From the NCBI RefSeq assembly GCF_018863415.1, contig NZ_JAHKSN010000016.1, positions 1 through 64,000 of the forward strand: a DNA stretch of 64,000 nt, in the 5' to 3' direction. How positions within the stretch are numbered: position 1 is the stretch's first letter; each line of letters starts with the position of its first letter. The translations under genes and the position numbers were made by a program. The stretch is from Deinococcus aestuarii (GTDB taxonomy: Bacteria > Deinococcota > Deinococci > Deinococcales > Deinococcaceae). Under the pieces are notes generated by a model. It had not been told where the DNA came from. It did not search any database and was given only the letters and a program-made list of their open reading frames with translations. This document shows, in pieces, positions 54,169 to 62,534 of the stretch.

Positions 54169-54482
54169 GGGGCCTCCTCAACATGGGGGGCGGGACGGGA
54201 GTGGTCCCAGTCCCACCCGGGAGAATGCAGGGCGCGGCGAGGCTTATTCAGGGAGAGGTGGTCTTTCTACCACTCCCCCTTGAGGGGGGAGGTTGGGACT
54301 TGTAGAGCTCCGCAGGAGAGGGGGTGAATGGGCACGACCTGTAGCGCCGTGAGAAGAAGTGGCAGGCCGTCTTGCGGAAGCCTCCGCCGCCCCGTCGCCC
54401 CCTCACCCCGGCCCTCTCCCGCAAGGGGAGAGGGAGAAACTGCGGCTCACCCCCTCGCCCCCTCAACCCGCCGGGACGCGCC
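54169..54482. repeat. Intergenic palindromes between oppA and oppB genes
   Basis: No gene is seen. CCCTCTCCC-GCAA-GGGGAGAGGG at 54412-54434 forms a strong hairpin within a CCCTCACCCCGGCCCTC context, a type of REP-like element found in many GC-rich genomes. A second, CTCCCCCTTGAGGGGGGAG at about 54273-54291, forms another. They may stop or slow transcription after the binding-protein gene, giving more binding protein than permease. Confidence 0.6.
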
Positions 54483-56123
54483 TCACTTGGGCTTGACGTT
54501 GAGGTACATCAGGCGCGCGCCGGGCACGTCGTCGGGGCTGCCGTCGTTGTAGGGGTTTTGCGCGGTCGGGAAGTTCGTGAACTTGCTGGTGTTGTACAGC
54601 GAGAACTGCGCGCGGTCGGTCAGCGGCACCCACGGCATGTCCCGCGCCACGGTCGAGATCATGGTGGAGACGGCCTGCTTCTGCGCGGCGGGGTCGCTGG
54701 TGGAGCGGAAGGCGGCGATGGCCTTGGTGAGGTTCGGGTTGGTGTAGCGCGACAGGTTCGAGGGGGCCGTCTTGCCGACCGCCGCGCTGAGTTCGGGCGA
54801 GAACGACGAGTAGAACAGGTAGTACGGCGAAGGGCCGTTGCCCCAGCCCCAACTGATGCCCATGTCGTAGGTCGCGGTCTGGAGCCCGCCCGAGTAGCTG
54901 CTCCACGTCTGCTGGTCGATGCTGGTGTTGAGGCCGACCCGCTTGAGGTTGTCGCCCACGACCTGCGCCATCGTGATGAAGTCGGTCCAGCCCGCGCCCA
55001 CCAGAATCTTGAAGGCCGGGAGGGGCTGGCCGTCCTTGCCCAGCCGCACGCCCTGCGCGTTCTTCTTGTACCCGGCGGCGGTCAGGGCCGCGTCGGCGGC
55101 GGCGGTGTCGTACTTGGGGGCCATGCCCTTCATGGAGGCGGGCAGCCACTGGGCCTGCTGGGCGGGAATCACCGCGCTCGCCGGGGCGGCGTTCAGCACG
55201 CCCGAGTAGGCCTTTTGCGCCACGTCCTTGGTGTTGATCGCCGTCGCCAGGGCGCGGCGGAAGGCGGGGTCGGAAAAGGGCGCCTTGGTCGTGTTGAAGT
55301 ACAGGAAGTTGGAGTTGTTGGTCGGCCACCAGTAGCTGAAGTTCGGGCCCTTCTGGGCGTAACCCCCCTTGGGGTCGGGAATCCCGACGTAGCCATAGTC
55401 GGCCTCGCCCTTGAGGAGTTGCAGCAGCGCGGCGTCGTTGCCGTTCGTCGCGCGCCACACCACCGCGTCCACGTAGGGCTGGCCCTTGATCCAGTAGTTG
55501 GGATTTTTCAGCACCCGCACGGCCTGCTGGCTGTAGGCGTCGAAGGTAAAGGGTCCGGTGCCGACCGGCTTGGCGTTCGTGTAGGTCAGCGGGTCCGTGA
55601 CGCTGCTCCACAGGTGCTGGGGCACGATGGGCGTCAGCGCCAGGTAGAAAAAGATCGGCGTGTTCGCCCGGTTGAAGGTGAAGGTGACGGTGTTGCCGCT
55701 CGATTTCACGCCCGCCAGCCCGTTTTTCCACAGCCCGCTGAGGTCGAGCGCCGGGTACTGCTTGAGGTAGTTGAAGGTAAAGGCCACGTCGGCCGCCGTG
55801 AACGCCTGGCCGTCGTGCCACTTCACGCCGGGCCGGGTCGTGACCGTCAGGGTCTTGTTGTCGGGGCTCCAGGCGTACTTCGTCCCCAGGACGTTGGTGA
55901 CCTTGCCGTTCAGGCCGTTGACGTAAAACAGCGTCTCGTAGATCGCCGAGTTCGTCGCCTGGAGGTGCTGGTCCCCCGGCGAGAAGGGGTTGAGGTTCTG
56001 CGCGCCCCACTGCGCGGCGCGCACGACCGTGAAGGTGGTCTTCGGTTGCTGGGCGAGGGCAGAGGCCCCGAGGGCGGCGGTGAGCAGGGCGAGGGGGGCG
56101 GCGAGGCGGGACAGTGGGTTCAT
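54483..56123 (-). CDS. ABC substrate-binding protein, SBP family 5
   Basis: The product (546 aa) is an extracytoplasmic solute-binding protein of the DppA/OppA (SBP_bac_5) family with an N-terminal signal peptide (MNPLSRLAAPLALLTAALGA, then SALAQ). Family landmarks include GVKWHDGQAFTAADVAFTFN near residue 105 and NYWIKGQPYVDAVVWRATNG near 205. Relatives bind peptides or cello-/manno-oligosaccharides; the glycosidase neighbours favour sugars. ATG 56123 has GAGG upstream, and a long open frame beyond it is not used. It is the first gene of the operon, 59 bases behind the LacI gene on the same strand. Confidence 0.93.
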   Translation of the reverse strand: MNPLSRLAAPLALLTAALGASALAQQPKTTFTVVRAAQWGAQNLNPFSPGDQHLQATNSAIYETLFYVNGLNGKVTNVLGTKYAWSPDNKTLTVTTRPGVKWHDGQAFTAADVAFTFNYLKQYPALDLSGLWKNGLAGVKSSGNTVTFTFNRANTPIFFYLALTPIVPQHLWSSVTDPLTYTNAKPVGTGPFTFDAYSQQAVRVLKNPNYWIKGQPYVDAVVWRATNGNDAALLQLLKGEADYGYVGIPDPKGGYAQKGPNFSYWWPTNNSNFLYFNTTKAPFSDPAFRRALATAINTKDVAQKAYSGVLNAAPASAVIPAQQAQWLPASMKGMAPKYDTAAADAALTAAGYKKNAQGVRLGKDGQPLPAFKILVGAGWTDFITMAQVVGDNLKRVGLNTSIDQQTWSSYSGGLQTATYDMGISWGWGNGPSPYYLFYSSFSPELSAAVGKTAPSNLSRYTNPNLTKAIAAFRSTSDPAAQKQAVSTMISTVARDMPWVPLTDRAQFSLYNTSKFTNFPTAQNPYNDGSPDDVPGARLMYLNVKPK

Positions 56124-56182
56124 GCGGGACCTCGGGCAGTCTCCGGCGCGGGGCCGGGCGAGAGGGGCGGGGTGGGTGAGGG

Positions 56183-57226
56183 TCAGCGGGACGGGGAGGG
56201 CGGTGGCCCGGTGGAGTCGCGCACGATCAGGGTGGTGGGAAAGAGAGGGGGCGGCGCGGGCGACACGCCGCGCACGAGGTCGAGCAGCATCCGCACGGCG
56301 GCCCCGCCCATCTCGGGAAGCGGCTGGCGCACGGTGGTCAGGGGCGGGCGGCCCCGCGCGGCGGCCCCCACGTCGTCGTAGCCCACGACCGACAGCTCCC
56401 CGGGCACGCGCACCCCGCAACCCTCGGCGGCGCGCAGCACTCCCAGGGCCGCCGAGTCGTTGGCCGCGAAGATGGCGGTGGGCGGCTCGGGCAGGCGCAG
56501 CAGCTCGTGGGCGGCGCGCTCCCCGCCCGCCTCGGTGAAGTCCCCGGCGGCCACGTACGGGGGGGAGAGGTCCACGCCCCCCTCCCGCAGCCCGTCGCGC
56601 AGGCCGCGTTCGCGCGCCCGGGATTCCTCGCGGTGGACCCGGGAAGTCTCCGGCCCCCGGATGTACGCCACCCGGCGGTGGCCCAGCGCCAGCAGGTGCC
56701 GGGCCACGAGGAGGCCGCCGTGCGCGTTGTCGCCCCGCACGCTGTAGGGACTCAGGGACCCAGCGGTGACCACCGGCACGGCCCCCTCGAACATCTGGTG
56801 CTCGTCCCCGCTGGGCAGGATCAGGAGCACCCCGTCGGCGAGGGTGCGCAGCAGGGCCGCCCGCTCGCGCTCCAGGCTCACCCGCCCCGAGGTGGTGAAC
56901 ACCGCCAGATTCATGCCCGCATCCTCGGCGGCGCCCAGTGCCCCGTGGAGCAGCTCGGTCACGTAGGGCACCCCGTAGCGCGGGGCCAGCACGCCGATCA
57001 GGTTGCTGCGCCGCCCCGCCAGCCGTCGCGCCGCCGGATTCGCCACGTACCCGGTCTGCTCGACGGCCCGTAGCACCCGCTGCCGCGTTGCCTCGCTCAT
57101 GCCGGGCTTGCCGTTGATGACGTTCGAGGCCGTCATCTTCGATACGCCCGCCAGACGCGCGACATCCGCCAGGGTGGCCGGGGTCGGCGGCGGGGAGAGG
57201 GGCGGCGGCGACAAGAGGTCCGTCAT
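56183..57226 (-). CDS. LacI-family transcriptional regulator
   Basis: The product (347 aa) has the N-terminal helix-turn-helix ATLADVARLAGVSKMTASNV at about 17-36 and the hinge NPAARRLAGRRSNLIGVLAP, then a periplasmic-binding-protein-like sensor domain (GHRRVAYIRGPETSRVHREE; AIFAANDSAALGVLRAAEGC). It sits between the importer operon and the divergent GH125 mannosidase and is probably the sugar-responsive repressor for both sides. Its promoter contains a clear palindromic operator over the -10 box. The inducer is likely an imported glucoside or mannoside, but that is inference. Confidence 0.93.
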   Translation of the reverse strand: MTDLLSPPPLSPPPTPATLADVARLAGVSKMTASNVINGKPGMSEATRQRVLRAVEQTGYVANPAARRLAGRRSNLIGVLAPRYGVPYVTELLHGALGAAEDAGMNLAVFTTSGRVSLERERAALLRTLADGVLLILPSGDEHQMFEGAVPVVTAGSLSPYSVRGDNAHGGLLVARHLLALGHRRVAYIRGPETSRVHREESRARERGLRDGLREGGVDLSPPYVAAGDFTEAGGERAAHELLRLPEPPTAIFAANDSAALGVLRAAEGCGVRVPGELSVVGYDDVGAAARGRPPLTTVRQPLPEMGGAAVRMLLDLVRGVSPAPPPLFPTTLIVRDSTGPPPSPSR

Positions 57227-57317
57227 GGGCGCTCCGGGGTGGAAAGCAGGACCCAGCCAGCGGGACGAAGGGGGCGGAGGACAGGACTCGCCGACAGCCT
57301 CGTGCTTAATTAAACTT

Positions 57318-57335
57318 TACTTTAGCGATAAAGTA
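57318..57335. promoter_or_regulatory. Probable LacI-family operator
   Basis: TACTTTA-GCGA-TAAAGTA is a perfect inverted repeat with 7-bp arms in an AT-rich patch between the divergent LacI and GH125 genes. It overlaps the -10 box of the minus-strand promoter, so binding would block the regulator gene and could reach the GH125 promoter. Confidence 0.7.
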
Positions 57336-57358
57336 GGCTTTTCCCGGGGGCGTGTCAA
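57330..57358 (-). promoter_or_regulatory. Promoter of the LacI-family gene
   Basis: On the minus strand, TTGACA (57353-57358) and TACTTT (57330-57335) are 17 bases apart, the ideal housekeeping spacing. Transcription would start near 57323, giving a leader of about 95 bases before the LacI ATG. Confidence 0.7.
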
Positions 57359-57388
57359 GGTGCCCCACCTGAGCGGACCCGGCGCACA

Positions 57389-58699
57389 ATGGGCGGTGTG
57401 ACCCACCCCAGCCTGCAAACCCCCCTCGACGAGGTGCGGCACGCCTTCGCCGCACGACAGGACGTGGCGCGCGTCTTCGCCCGCTGCCTGCCGAACACCC
57501 TGGAGACCACCGTGCGGCCGCGCGGGGACGGCACGACCTTCGTGGTCACGGGCGACATCCCCGCGATGTGGCTGCGCGACTCGGCGGCGCAGGTGTGGCC
57601 GTATCTGGAATGGTGCGCGGGGGACGCGGAGGTGCGCGCCCTGCTGGGCGGCGTGATCCTCCGGCAGGCGCGGCACCTCCTCGCCGACCCCTACGCCAAC
57701 GCCTTCAACGCCGAGCCGGACGGCGCGGGCCACGCGGGAGACGAACCCACCCGCCATCCCCTCGTGTGGGAGCGCAAGTTCGAGCTGGACTCGCTGTGCT
57801 ATCCCCTGCGTCTCGCGCACCGTTACTGGCGGGTGACGGGCGACGCGGGGCCCCTCACGGGGGAGTTTGAGGCCGCCGCCCACGCCGCCCTGGACGTGAT
57901 GCGCACCGAGCAGCACCACGCCGAACGCAGCCGCTACACCTTCTTCCGCCCGGGCGACGTGGCCCCCACCGACAACCTGCCGAATGGGGGGGAGGGAAAT
58001 CCAGTGGGCTACACCGGCATGGTCTGGTCCGCCTTCCGTCCCAGCGACGACGCCTGCGAGCGCAATTACCACGTCCCCGGCAACATGATGGCGGTCGTGG
58101 AGTTGCGTCACCTCGCCGAGATCGCGCGGGAGGTGTGGGGGGACGAGACCTTCGCGGGCGAGGCGCTGGCCCTGGCGGGCGAGATCGAGCGCGGCATCGA
58201 GACCCACGCGGTCGTCGAGCACCCCACCTTCGGGCGGGTGTATGCCTACGAGACCGACGGGCTGGGGAATCACGTCCTGATGGACGACGCCAACGTGCCG
58301 AGCCTGCTCTCGGTCCCCTACCTGGGCTACCGCCCGGCGGAGGACGAGACGTACCGCCACACCCGCGCCTTCGTGTTGAGCCCGGACAACCCGTATTTCT
58401 ACCGGGGAACGTTCGCGGAAGGGATCGGCAGCCCGCACACGCCCGCGCCGCACGTCTGGCCCATCGCGCTTGCCATGCGGGGGCTGACCGCCACCGACGC
58501 GGGCGAGCGGGACGCCATGCTGGACACCCTCGTCGGGACAACGGCGGGCACGGACCTGATGCACGAGAGCTTCCACCCGGACGACCCGGCGGTCTTCACC
58601 CGCGAGTGGTTCGGCTGGGCCAACAGCCTCTTCAGCGAGCTGGTGCTGCGCCGCCTGGAGGACGGACGGCCCGCCTCAGCGCCCACCCGCGAGCCTTGA
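57389..58699 (+). CDS. GH125 exo-alpha-1,6-mannosidase family protein
   Basis: The product (436 aa) belongs to glycoside hydrolase family 125 (formerly DUF1237), metal-independent enzymes that trim alpha-1,6-linked mannose. Typical segments are VTGDIPAMWLRDSAAQVWPY near residue 55, DPYANAFN, HPLVWERKFELDSLCYPLRL near 130 and SAFRPSDDACERNYHVPGNM near 215. The end has FTREWFGWANSLFSELVLRR. No signal peptide is present. The start may be ATG 57389 or GTG 57398. It is divergent from LacI and shares its operator region; its 3' end overlaps the convergent NagZ-like gene by 24 bases. Confidence 0.9.
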   Translation: MGGVTHPSLQTPLDEVRHAFAARQDVARVFARCLPNTLETTVRPRGDGTTFVVTGDIPAMWLRDSAAQVWPYLEWCAGDAEVRALLGGVILRQARHLLADPYANAFNAEPDGAGHAGDEPTRHPLVWERKFELDSLCYPLRLAHRYWRVTGDAGPLTGEFEAAAHAALDVMRTEQHHAERSRYTFFRPGDVAPTDNLPNGGEGNPVGYTGMVWSAFRPSDDACERNYHVPGNMMAVVELRHLAEIAREVWGDETFAGEALALAGEIERGIETHAVVEHPTFGRVYAYETDGLGNHVLMDDANVPSLLSVPYLGYRPAEDETYRHTRAFVLSPDNPYFYRGTFAEGIGSPHTPAPHVWPIALAMRGLTATDAGERDAMLDTLVGTTAGTDLMHESFHPDDPAVFTREWFGWANSLFSELVLRRLEDGRPASAPTREP

Positions 58700-60148
58700 C
58701 ACGGCGGCCCGCAGGCTCGCGGGTTGGAAGCCGAAGGTGTTCAGGGCGGGCAGCGGCACCCCGCCGCTCAGCTCCGGGTTCCAGAGGTTGACGTGCAGGG
58801 CGCGCGGGTGAGCGGCGAGCCCGCGGGCCAACTCCACCTCGGCGCCCAGCGCGACCCGGCGGGCGGTGAAGAGGACGGCGGCGCTGAAGTCTGAGGCGTC
58901 TCCGCCCACGTCCAGCCCCGCCGCACCGTAGGGCACGACCTCACACGCCGGGAAATGCTCACGGAGCAGCGCAGTCAACTCCGGCGCGAGCGGCACCCGG
59001 TCGCTCGCGGCCCCGCCGTCGGAGAACTCGGGCACGAGGGCGAGGAGGCGCTGCTCCCGCGCGAGGGGGAGCGGGACCTCACCCCGCACCCGCACGGCGG
59101 CACGCGCGGCGTCCTCGATGTCGCGCCACACGCTTTCGTCTCCCAGCAAGCCCTCCAGCGCGCGGGGGTCGGGCTCGGGAAAGGGGAAGCGGGCGAGGGC
59201 CGCGCGCCAGCGCCGCAGGCTGCGGGCCACTGCCTCGTCCCCCGGCGGCGCGGCGGCGAAGTCGCGCACCACGGGCTCCTGCCCCGCGAGGTCGGGAGTA
59301 AAAATCAGCGCGTGGTCGGCCCCGGCCTCGATGCTCAAACGGGCCGACTCGGCCTGAGGGTAGAGGTCCAGCAGGGCGCCCATGTGCAGGGCGTCGGTGT
59401 ACACCAGCCCGCCAAAGCCCAGCCGGGAACGCAGGTCGCCCAGGATGCGCGTGCTGACCGTGGCGGGCTCGGGCGCAATGCGCGGCAGCAGCAGGTGGGC
59501 CGTCATGATGGTCTGAAGCCCGTCTTGAATGGCCGCCCGGAACGGCGCGAGTTCCACCGCGTCGAGGCTGGCCTGAGTGCGGTCCAGCGTCGGCAGGGCG
59601 AGATGCGAGTCCACGTCGGCGTCGCCGTGGCCGGGGTAGTGCTTGGCGACCGCCATCACCCCCGCCGCGTGGTGCCCGCGCAGGAACGCGAGGCCGTGGC
59701 GGGTCACGACCTCCGGCGCCGTCCCGAACGCCCGCTCCCCGATCACCGGGTTGAGCGGATTGGTGTTCACGTCGAGCAGCGGCGCGAAGTTGACGTTGAT
59801 GCCCAGGGCCCGCAGCCCCCGGGCCATGCCGTGCGAGATGCGCCCCGTCCGCCCCGGGTCGTCCCCCTCGCCCAGCACGCGCCCGCCCGGCGAGACGGGC
59901 AGCCCCGGCAGCCGCACGACCGACCCGCCCTCCTGGTCGATGCTCACGAGCAGGTCCGGGCCCAGTACCCCGCGCAGGTCGGTCACCAGCCGCGCCACGT
60001 CCTCCAGCCGCGTGAGGCTCCCGCGAAAGAGGCACACGCCGCCGACCGGGTGCCGCTCGAAAAACCGCCGCTCCGCCGGGCCGAGGGGGTGCATGGGCAG
60101 GCTGACCGTGAGCAGCTTGCGGGGGTCGGACGCGGTGGGGGCTGTCAT
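58676..60148 (-). CDS. GH3 beta-N-acetylhexosaminidase (NagZ-like)
   Basis: The product (490 aa) is a GH3 enzyme of the NagZ branch, which removes N-acetylglucosamine from cell-wall fragments or chitin pieces. Diagnostic motifs are LLVSIDQEGGSVVRLPG near residue 65, AVAKHYPGHGDADVDSHLAL near 155 (the catalytic Asp-His pair) and GFGGLVYTDALHMGALLD near 240 with the nucleophile Asp. The roughly 150 residues after the barrel are extra compared with NagZ and fit the longer two-domain members. No signal peptide is present. ATG 60148 is used; no strong binding site marks it. Confidence 0.9.
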   Translation of the reverse strand: MTAPTASDPRKLLTVSLPMHPLGPAERRFFERHPVGGVCLFRGSLTRLEDVARLVTDLRGVLGPDLLVSIDQEGGSVVRLPGLPVSPGGRVLGEGDDPGRTGRISHGMARGLRALGINVNFAPLLDVNTNPLNPVIGERAFGTAPEVVTRHGLAFLRGHHAAGVMAVAKHYPGHGDADVDSHLALPTLDRTQASLDAVELAPFRAAIQDGLQTIMTAHLLLPRIAPEPATVSTRILGDLRSRLGFGGLVYTDALHMGALLDLYPQAESARLSIEAGADHALIFTPDLAGQEPVVRDFAAAPPGDEAVARSLRRWRAALARFPFPEPDPRALEGLLGDESVWRDIEDAARAAVRVRGEVPLPLAREQRLLALVPEFSDGGAASDRVPLAPELTALLREHFPACEVVPYGAAGLDVGGDASDFSAAVLFTARRVALGAEVELARGLAAHPRALHVNLWNPELSGGVPLPALNTFGFQPASLRAAVSRLAGGR

Positions 60149-60288
60149 GTCCGCAGGGTGACGCATAAGTCGGTGGGGCGGCAACCGGGCACACGACGGT
60201 CTCTGTCCCCACCAACAGCCTGAGGACGCTACCCCCGGGGGCGGGTTTCCCCGAGGTCCTGGCCCAACCCCGACGGCGAGCCACGACC

Positions 60289-60316
60289 TTGACAGCTCCC
60301 TTCCTTTATGTAACAG
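60289..60316 (+). promoter_or_regulatory. Possible promoter of the Rrf2 gene
   Basis: TTGACA at 60289-60294 and TAACAG at 60311-60316 are 16 bases apart, and the Rrf2 ATG follows 10 bases later. The -10 box is a modest match. Confidence 0.45.
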
Positions 60317-60326
60317 TTGCGGTGTC

Positions 60327-60788
60327 ATGAATTTCGACAGCCGACTCTCCGGCGTGCTCCATCTGCTGCTGCATCTGATGGAGTCCCGGCAGGCCATTCC
60401 CTCCGGGCGCCTCGCCACCGCCCTGAACAGCAACCCCGTGGTGGTCCGCCGCACGATGGCCGGGTTGCGGGACGCGGGCCTCGTCACCTCCGAAAAGGGG
60501 CACGGCGGCGGCTGGCGCCTGGCCTGCGACCCGGCCCGGACGACCCTGCTGGACGTGTACCGGGCCCTGGGCTCGCCCACCCTGTTCGCCGTCGGCAACC
60601 GCTCGCAGAGCCCGACCTGCCTGATCGAGCAGGCCGTCAACGCGGCCCTGGACGACACCTTGCGGGAGGCCGGGACCCTGATCACCGCGCGGCTCCAGAC
60701 CCTGACGCTGGCGGCCCTGGCGAGCGACTTCCAGTCCCGCCGTCAATTGTCCCTCTGTGCTCCCCAGGAGAACACCCATGCTGTATGA
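60327..60788 (+). CDS. Rrf2-family transcriptional regulator
   Basis: The product (153 aa) has the Rrf2 winged helix: LSGVLHLLLHLMESRQAIPS, NSNPVVVRRTMAGLRDAGLV, and the wing SEKGHGGGWRLACDP. Only two cysteines (Cys98 in PTCLIEQ and Cys144 near the end) follow, not the three-cysteine cluster of iron-sulfur members such as IscR, so it may sense thiol oxidation instead. Its last 11 bases overlap the flavoprotein gene start, making regulation of that gene very likely. Confidence 0.9.
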   Translation: MNFDSRLSGVLHLLLHLMESRQAIPSGRLATALNSNPVVVRRTMAGLRDAGLVTSEKGHGGGWRLACDPARTTLLDVYRALGSPTLFAVGNRSQSPTCLIEQAVNAALDDTLREAGTLITARLQTLTLAALASDFQSRRQLSLCAPQENTHAV

Positions 60789-61707
60789 CGCTCTGGTGAT
60801 CGGTGGCAGCTACGCCGGGCTGTCCGGCGCGATGCAAGTCGCCCGCAGTGGCCGCCCCGTCTGCGTCCTCGACGGCGGGAGGCCCCGCAACCGCTTCGCC
60901 GCCCACTCGCACGGCTTTTTCGGTCAGGACGGGCAGGCCCCCCTCCAGATGATCGCCCGTGCCCGCGCCGACCTCGCGGCCTACCCCAACGTGACCCTGC
61001 TGGACACCCTGGCGACCCGTGCCCGCCGTGACGGGGACGCTTTTTCCGTCACCCTCGCCTCCGGGGGGACCCTCCGCGCCCGGAAACTGCTGCTGGCCTA
61101 CGGGGTCGTGGACCTGTTGCCCGACCTGCCGGGCGTGGCCGAGCGCTGGGGACAGACCGTGCTGCACTGCCCGTACTGCCACGGCTACGAGGTCCGGGGC
61201 CGAAGGCTGGGCGTGCTGGGCGTGCTGCCGCAGTCCACCCACCAGGCGCTGCTGATCTCGGACTGGGGCCCCGTCAACTTCTTCCTGAACGGCGGGCCCC
61301 CGCCGGATGCCGTGACGCTGGCGAAGTTCGCCCAACGCGGGATCACGGTCGAGCCCGCGCCGATCCTGGGGCTGGAGGGTGAGGCCCCGGCGCTGGAGGG
61401 CGTGCGGCTCACGGACGGTCGCCTCGTCCCCGTGGGCGCCCTGTTTCTGGCGTCACGCGTCCGTCCGGCCAGTGACCTCGCCGAGCAACTGGGCTGCGCC
61501 CCCGTGGACGGCCCGCAGGGACCGCTGATCCAGACGGACGCGGGCAAGCAGACCAGCGTGCCGGGCGTGTACGCGGCGGGCGACCTCACGCCGGGCATCG
61601 GCAACGCCTCGATGGCCGCCGCCGACGGGGTGTTCGCCGGAGCCTCGCTGCACCAGTCCCTGATCTTCGGGCCGCTCTCGGCGCCGGAGCGGGTGGCCTC
61701 GGACTGA
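60778..61707 (+). CDS. Thioredoxin-reductase-like flavoprotein
   Basis: The product (309 aa) is an NAD(P)/FAD-dependent oxidoreductase of the thioredoxin reductase fold. The FAD motif ALVIGGSYAGLSGAMQVARS is at residues 5-24, the redox pair is CPYCHGYE with Cys131 and Cys134, and GVYAAGDLTPGIGNASMAAA is the second FAD segment. The usual GxGxxA dinucleotide motif after the cysteines is weak (GVLGVLPQSTHQAL), so NADPH use is uncertain. ATG 60778 has AGGAG upstream and begins the fold; it overlaps the Rrf2 gene. Confidence 0.88.
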   Translation: MLYDALVIGGSYAGLSGAMQVARSGRPVCVLDGGRPRNRFAAHSHGFFGQDGQAPLQMIARARADLAAYPNVTLLDTLATRARRDGDAFSVTLASGGTLRARKLLLAYGVVDLLPDLPGVAERWGQTVLHCPYCHGYEVRGRRLGVLGVLPQSTHQALLISDWGPVNFFLNGGPPPDAVTLAKFAQRGITVEPAPILGLEGEAPALEGVRLTDGRLVPVGALFLASRVRPASDLAEQLGCAPVDGPQGPLIQTDAGKQTSVPGVYAAGDLTPGIGNASMAAADGVFAGASLHQSLIFGPLSAPERVASD

Positions 61708-61804
61708 TCTCAAACCGCAGAACTGTTGCCCCCTCGGGACGCGACTCGGGCCGCGTTCGGCGCCCCGCCGCGTCCTTTCCCCTTGACCCTCTGGAGGACC
61801 CAAG

Positions 61805-62461
61805 ATGAACGAGCAAACAGGCGACCCCTCCCTCCCGTCCACCGCCCAGGCGTACTGGGAGCAGCGGTACCAGGACCACCCCCGGCCCTGGACCGGACGA
61901 CCCAACGCCATCCTGGCGCGGTGGGTGGAAGCGCTGACGCCGGGCACCGCCCTCGACCTGGGGTGCAGCGAAGGCAACAGCGCCGTGTGGCTGGCCGGGC
62001 GGGGCTGGCAGGTGACCGGCGTGGACATCTCGGCCACGGCCCTGGAACGCGCCGCCCGGCACGCCGCCGACGCGGGGGTGGGCGCCCGCACCCACTTCGA
62101 GCAGCACGATCTGGAAGTGAGCTTCCCGGCGGGGCAGTTCGGTCTGGTCTACGCGCTCTACCTGCAATCGCCCGTCGCGTTTCCCCGGGACGCGGTGCTG
62201 CGGCGGGCCGCCGACGCCGTGGCCCCCGGTGGGCTGCTGCTGGTGATCGAGCACGCCTCGGCGCCCTCCTGGGTGAGAGAGCCGAAGGTCCAGTACCCGA
62301 CCGCGCGGGAGGCACTCGACTCCATCGGCCTGGACCTCGCCGGGTGGGACCTTCTCTTTCTGGGGACCCCGGAACGTGCCGTGACCGAAACGACCAGCCC
62401 GGACGGTCAGCCGGGCACGATCAGGGACAACATCATCGCGCTTCGGCGGTTGGGGCCCTGA
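61805..62461 (+). CDS. Class I SAM-dependent methyltransferase
   Basis: The product (218 aa) has the Rossmann methyltransferase motif I ALDLGCSEGNSAVWLAGRGW near residue 50, motif II QVTGVDISATALERA, and motif IV-like FGLVYALYLQSPVAF. The N-terminal AYWEQRYQDHPRPWTGRPNA fits tellurite-resistance/thiopurine-type and similar small-molecule methyltransferases. GGAGG precedes the ATG. It lies 97 bases behind the flavoprotein gene and may be part of the same Rrf2-controlled stress response. The substrate is unknown. Confidence 0.88.
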   Translation: MNEQTGDPSLPSTAQAYWEQRYQDHPRPWTGRPNAILARWVEALTPGTALDLGCSEGNSAVWLAGRGWQVTGVDISATALERAARHAADAGVGARTHFEQHDLEVSFPAGQFGLVYALYLQSPVAFPRDAVLRRAADAVAPGGLLLVIEHASAPSWVREPKVQYPTAREALDSIGLDLAGWDLLFLGTPERAVTETTSPDGQPGTIRDNIIALRRLGP

Positions 62462-62534
62462 CGACGGCGAAGGAGCCCGGCCCCGCCGGAACTCGTCTCG
62501 ACCAGCGCCCGACGCAGTAGCATCAATCACCCTT

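Noticed and set aside
53186..54184. Upstream extension of the fused permease/ATPase frame to 983 residues
   Set aside because: The first 333 residues are a shadow of the oppB gene in another frame; GTG 53185 overlapping the oppB stop is the real start.
54412..54434. Hairpin between oppA and oppB genes as a mobile element end
   Set aside because: The motif is a common REP-like intergenic palindrome; no transposase or target duplication is seen.
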